From Arcuatula senhousia (taxonomy: Eukaryota; Mollusca; Bivalvia; Mytilida; Mytilidae), in the NCBI GenBank assembly GCA_963971305.1, contig OZ020303.1, forward strand, positions 35,886,106 through 35,950,105: 64,000 bases of DNA, read 5' to 3'. The position numbers and the translations under genes were made by a program. Positions within the stretch are counted from its first letter, which is position 1, and the number at the start of each line of letters is the position of its first letter. Shown one piece after another: positions 59,981-64,000 of the stretch. A model generated the notes under the pieces. It worked only from the letters and a program-made list of their open reading frames with translations. It was not told the DNA's origin and did not search any database.

Positions 59981-61271
59981 TTTAATGTCAGTTTGGAAAT
60001 TTGTATAAAAGATTTAATCTTTTTGGGTCAAATTCTATGCCCCCTTGTGCTTTGACTGGGCTGGGATAACACAAAATTCATCAAACAAGCATTGTCTAAA
60101 TCGTTTTAATGGGAAACTTGATATTGTTAGGATGGAATAGTGCATGTCAATTTTTATTCGAAAGATGATTTCGATGACAAATCAACTATTCAGTATTTGG
60201 AAGATTTACTCGGATAGAAATGTTTTATTTTTCGGTTAATGCCGGTTTTAAGATATCCAACCGGCTATACTCATGATACTGTCAACCGAGACTGGTAATT
60301 TAATCAGTAAATTTTCATTAAAACTTCGATTTCCGTGAACCTTGCTTTCAGAAAAAGGTATCCCGATATCCTTTCAGTCGTTTTAAAAATATGTGTATAC
60401 AGACAACAAGAGAAGGCGGTTCAAAAAGTGTCAAAGAAAAGCGGATAAAAAAGTAGACAACAACCTAGGATTACACTGCTATATTCCTTTCTCTCCTTTT
60501 AAGGAAGAGCCTCATGTAGTCATATAACTATCTGATTTTGCGTTTTTTATCGTCTAGACAGGGTAAATCGGCCAGGCCTACCAGAGGATCTAATACAGAA
60601 CATAAGAACATAAATCGTGTATTTTTATTGTTTCAATATATTAAATGTTATACAGATTGTCAAAACTTAGAGGTACATCTTCATACCCCTATATAAATGC
60701 GATATAAATGTGCACTACATTTCATGTATCAATACACGAGTTGATGTATACTTAAGCACCTTTATTCAAGTGGGCGAAGATAAATTATAAATTTGTCGAC
60801 AAAACGAAAAAAAATCATTGTAAGTGTTATGTTTCAAGTTTGTGAAAAACAGATCGTTCTTTATTTGAGTGCTTAGATTGAGTTCTGCCTAATATAACAC
60901 TTCAGCGTTTTGATTGTTTTGATTTTCTTTTCTGTGTTAAATGGCATGTGCACAGTTTGCCGGTGTTAACCGTAGCCGGTGATGTTCCGTGTTCTAATAG
61001 TAAATTAGGGTTAGTCCTTGGCTACGGAAGGTTTTTTTGGCTTACAGGATTGACTGTTCTTATGTTATTGAAAATATTACGTGTTTGAGTCGTAGGTTTA
61101 AACGACATATACAATGTTACATTGATCATAGCTTATCATCCACAAAAAAAAAAAAAGTTTCATTTTTTTTTGGGTGTTTGAGTTGTTAAGACAAAACATA
61201 TTTAAAAGAATTATAGTGTTATTTACTTTAATTCCAAAGTTATACAATTTATATACAATATTATAGAAAAA

Positions 61272-61586
61272 AACACATGGCTCCTAAGAGCCCGAATCGC
61301 TAACCAAATGTTATTTTATGCCTGTGATAAAGGACTTTAAATGTAAACACACAGTTTTACTTTTTCTGCATCTTACGACCAATGGAAGCTTCTACGCTTT
61401 CTTGAGCTTTGCAGTTTCTCTCTTATTGCACAAGTTTTCCGCCAATGAATAAAACAAAAATGAATTTGGGGTACCTTTTATCAATTGGTCAAGTGGTTTC
61501 TAAAACTGAACGACGGACGACATACGACAGAGTAGTAATGGCAACAGCTCACATAGCCTATCCATACCTATTGTCAGGTGAGCTAT
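61272..61586 (+). mobile_element. Short member of the AGGAGCCTGAATCGCT family
   Basis: ACACATGGCTCCTAAGAGCC at the left and GTCAGGTGAGCTATA at the right match the ends of the 40424-41640 element. Here the tandem array is missing. Confidence 0.65.
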
Positions 61587-61697
61587 AAAGCATTAAATTA
61601 TATTTACAATTTAGAATAAAAAATAAATAATACTTATCAACAACCAAAACAAGTAACATGAATATTGTAAATAAAAAGCTCCGCCGAGCGCAGCATG

Positions 61698-62741
61698 ATA
61701 CGACCGCAACATGTCAAACCCTGTAAGTTTTAGGCCCAATATGAATAGCCAATCGCTCTGGACACATGCAGCCCATGGTGGACTGACAAAGTTTGTGACA
61801 AATGTAGCCCTTTTCCACCCACATTTCACAAGATATTCCTTTTTTTTCAAAGCAGACAAAAATTAATTACAATTAAAAAAAATATTACCTCTTTTGGTCC
61901 CTAGTTAATGGTATCTGCTACCTTTCATTCTTGCCCTTTTGGCACCTAATGGCAATAAGGGGTGTGGGAGAGTCACACGATTAATCCTCAATTTAGTAAA
62001 TTCACTTTTCAACAAGAATTACTTAGCAAAAGAAATTTTGAAATCGACAAGAAATAAAGTTTTGTTTTTGCCCCTTTTGGCCCCTAATTTCAAAATGAAA
62101 AAAAAATGCAATAATTAATCCTCCGTTTTGTATTGACTACTTGACAAGACTTCATATGCAAAAAAAAAAAATCAAAATCGGACAAGAAATAAAAAAGTTG
62201 CATGTTTTGTCCATTTTTGGGTCCCTTCTTTCTGAATTTAAAAGAGAAGACCCCCAAAATCAATACCATATATGGTAAGGCATATCATTGGCAAATTTCA
62301 TAGCGATTGGCCAACTAGAATTTAAGTTGTTGTGGGAACAAATAAATTGTTCGAATTTTTTGCCCATTTTGGGCCCCTAATATCTAAACGAATAAAGGGG
62401 GGACCCCAAAATCAATCCCATTCATTCTTTTATGATATGAAACATTATTGTAAAATTTAATAGCATTGGGTAAACCAGAACAAAAGTAATTGTGGGACCA
62501 ATAAAAAAGTACCATTTTTAGCCCCTTTTTGACCCCTAATTTCTAAACAAAAAAGGGGACCCCAAAATCAATCCCATCCATCATTTTATGGTAAAGAACA
62601 TCAATTTTAAATTTCATATTAATCGGATAACTAGAACTTAAGTTATTGTGGGAACACTAAAGTTAGGGACAACGACAGCGTCATACTATATACATGATAT
62701 ATATATTATATGTATATGTCCGCAATCTTTTGCGGTCGTAT
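61698..62741. mobile_element. 1.0 kb element with ATACGACCGCAA inverted ends
   Basis: ATACGACCGCAA (61698) is the exact reverse complement of TTGCGGTCGTAT (62730-62741). The interior has several units of about 165 bases with GGCCCCTAATTTCTAAAC and GGGGACCCCAAAATCAATCC. No protein is encoded. Confidence 0.8.
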
Positions 62742-63347
62742 AGAAAATATGATCAACAGAAAACAAAGTACCTCCAGTTAAATGTAGGAAATATGTATTT
62801 AAGCTTCAATTAAGAAGGCAAAATAACAAATAACATTTATGTCATTTCATTAAGAAATACACTAAAAAACTATAAAAATCTTAGAAATAACATAGTTTTC
62901 CATCTTTCTTTGTTGTCTGTCCGAACATAAAATTCTGTAAAAAGCGTGTTTTAATTATTCACTTTTTAGCTAATTCAACTGGCCCTACAAGTGCAAAATG
63001 AACACATAAATTATCAAACTGGCCCTAGATTATTTTAAAAGTTTGATTATATAAGAAGAAAACAAGAACTTTGAGACAAATGAGATGAGATCAGTCTTGT
63101 AAAAAGTCAAGAATATTGAATTCTGACGGAGTACTAGTATAGTTAAGAAGATGTAAAACTGCATGTGAGAACATATATGTTCAAAACATTATTATTACAC
63201 AGTGTTCGAAAAAAGACGATAAAATGAAAAGGAAAAATAATAATGAATTGTTGTTTTTTTTAACCTGATCTTGAGTTTTCTATATGAATGTATACAGGTA
63301 TATGGTATGTATGGTGGCATATTTCTGCCAACACATAATCATATACA
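62742..63347. other. Intergenic; no gene seen
   Basis: AT-rich sequence without any supported feature. Confidence 0.45.
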
Positions 63348-64000
63348 TAACTAGTTAATTAAGTAGATATCTAGTTATCTAACTAGATAAATATCTAGTT
63401 ATTTAACTAGATAAATTATCTAGATATTTAACTAGATAATTAAGTGGTTATCTAGTTATTTAACTAGATATTTAACTAGTTAATTAAGTAGTTATCTAGT
63501 TATTTAACTAGATATTTAACTAGTTAATTTTAATATCATAACGTGAAAAAATGCATGTTAGCGCTTGTAACTGCCATTATTATATTATTATTCACCTCTA
63601 TTTTAAGAGGTTATCTAGATATTTAACTAGATAACTACTTATTATCTAGATATTTAACTAGATATTTATCTAGATAAATATCTAGATAACTACTTATTAT
63701 CTAGATAATTATCTAGATAAATTATCTAGATATTTATCTAGATAAATATCTAGATAACTACTTATTATCTAGATAATTATCTAGATATTTAACTAGATAA
63801 TTATCTAGATATTTATCTAGATAAATTATCTAGATATTTATCTAGATAATTATCTAGATAATAAGTAGTTATCTAGATATTTATCTAGATAAATATCTAG
63901 ATAAATTATCTAGATAAATATCTAGATAATTATCTAGATAATAAGTAGTTATCTAGATATTTATCTAGATAAATATCTAGTTAAATATCTAGATAATAAG
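63348..64000. repeat. CTAG-rich palindromic satellite, running off the right edge
   Basis: TATCTAGATA and ATTTAACTAGAT recur dozens of times in both directions, so nearly any part can pair with any other. About 80 bases of unrelated sequence interrupt it near 63525-63605. The array continues to the last base, so its full length is unknown. Confidence 0.9.

Overview
This is a eukaryotic nuclear window, most likely from a bivalve mollusc (a mussel such as Mytilus is my best guess). The sequence is AT-rich. The genes have many small exons with GT/AG introns and encode secreted mosaic proteins, including an ApeC (apextrin C-terminal) domain. Small elements with inverted ends and internal tandem repeats are scattered throughout, as I associate with bivalve genomes. 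The species call is an inference; nothing in the window names it.

Left part (about 498-17451, + strand): one long gene whose 5' end lies outside the window. I can join 23 exons with every splice phase consistent and a single stop. They encode about 1,136 residues in the order astacin metalloprotease, EGF-like, ApeC, CUB, kringle, ShKT, sushi/CCP, C-type lectin, ShKT, sushi/CCP, and a C-terminal domain I do not recognise. A protease is thus joined to several families that bind microbial surfaces or glycans. Almost every module is bounded by phase-1 introns, the mark of exon shuffling. This is the most interesting object in the window.

Middle (17.5-38.7 kb): two single-exon, cysteine-rich, divergent profilin paralogues on the - strand (23229-23666 and 27978-28385). 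The first lies inside a 5.5 kb stretch bracketed by matching inverted ends. A three-exon ANKRD66-like ankyrin gene follows on the + strand (34973-38702).

Right part (42172-58649, - strand): a complete 13-exon gene for a 734-residue secreted protein with a signal peptide and a likely TATA box. I do not recognise its family. Its splice phases repeat with a strict four-exon period, so it looks like three duplicated modules. The third carries a large insertion of about 300 residues rich in methionine and histidine.

The introns and intergenic DNA hold many repeats: foldback elements, small elements with internal tandem units, retroelement fragments with YIDD reverse-transcriptase traces, a 49-bp minisatellite of about 19-20 copies, and a CTAG-rich palindromic satellite at the right edge. 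I see no rRNA, tRNA, CRISPR array or prokaryotic feature.
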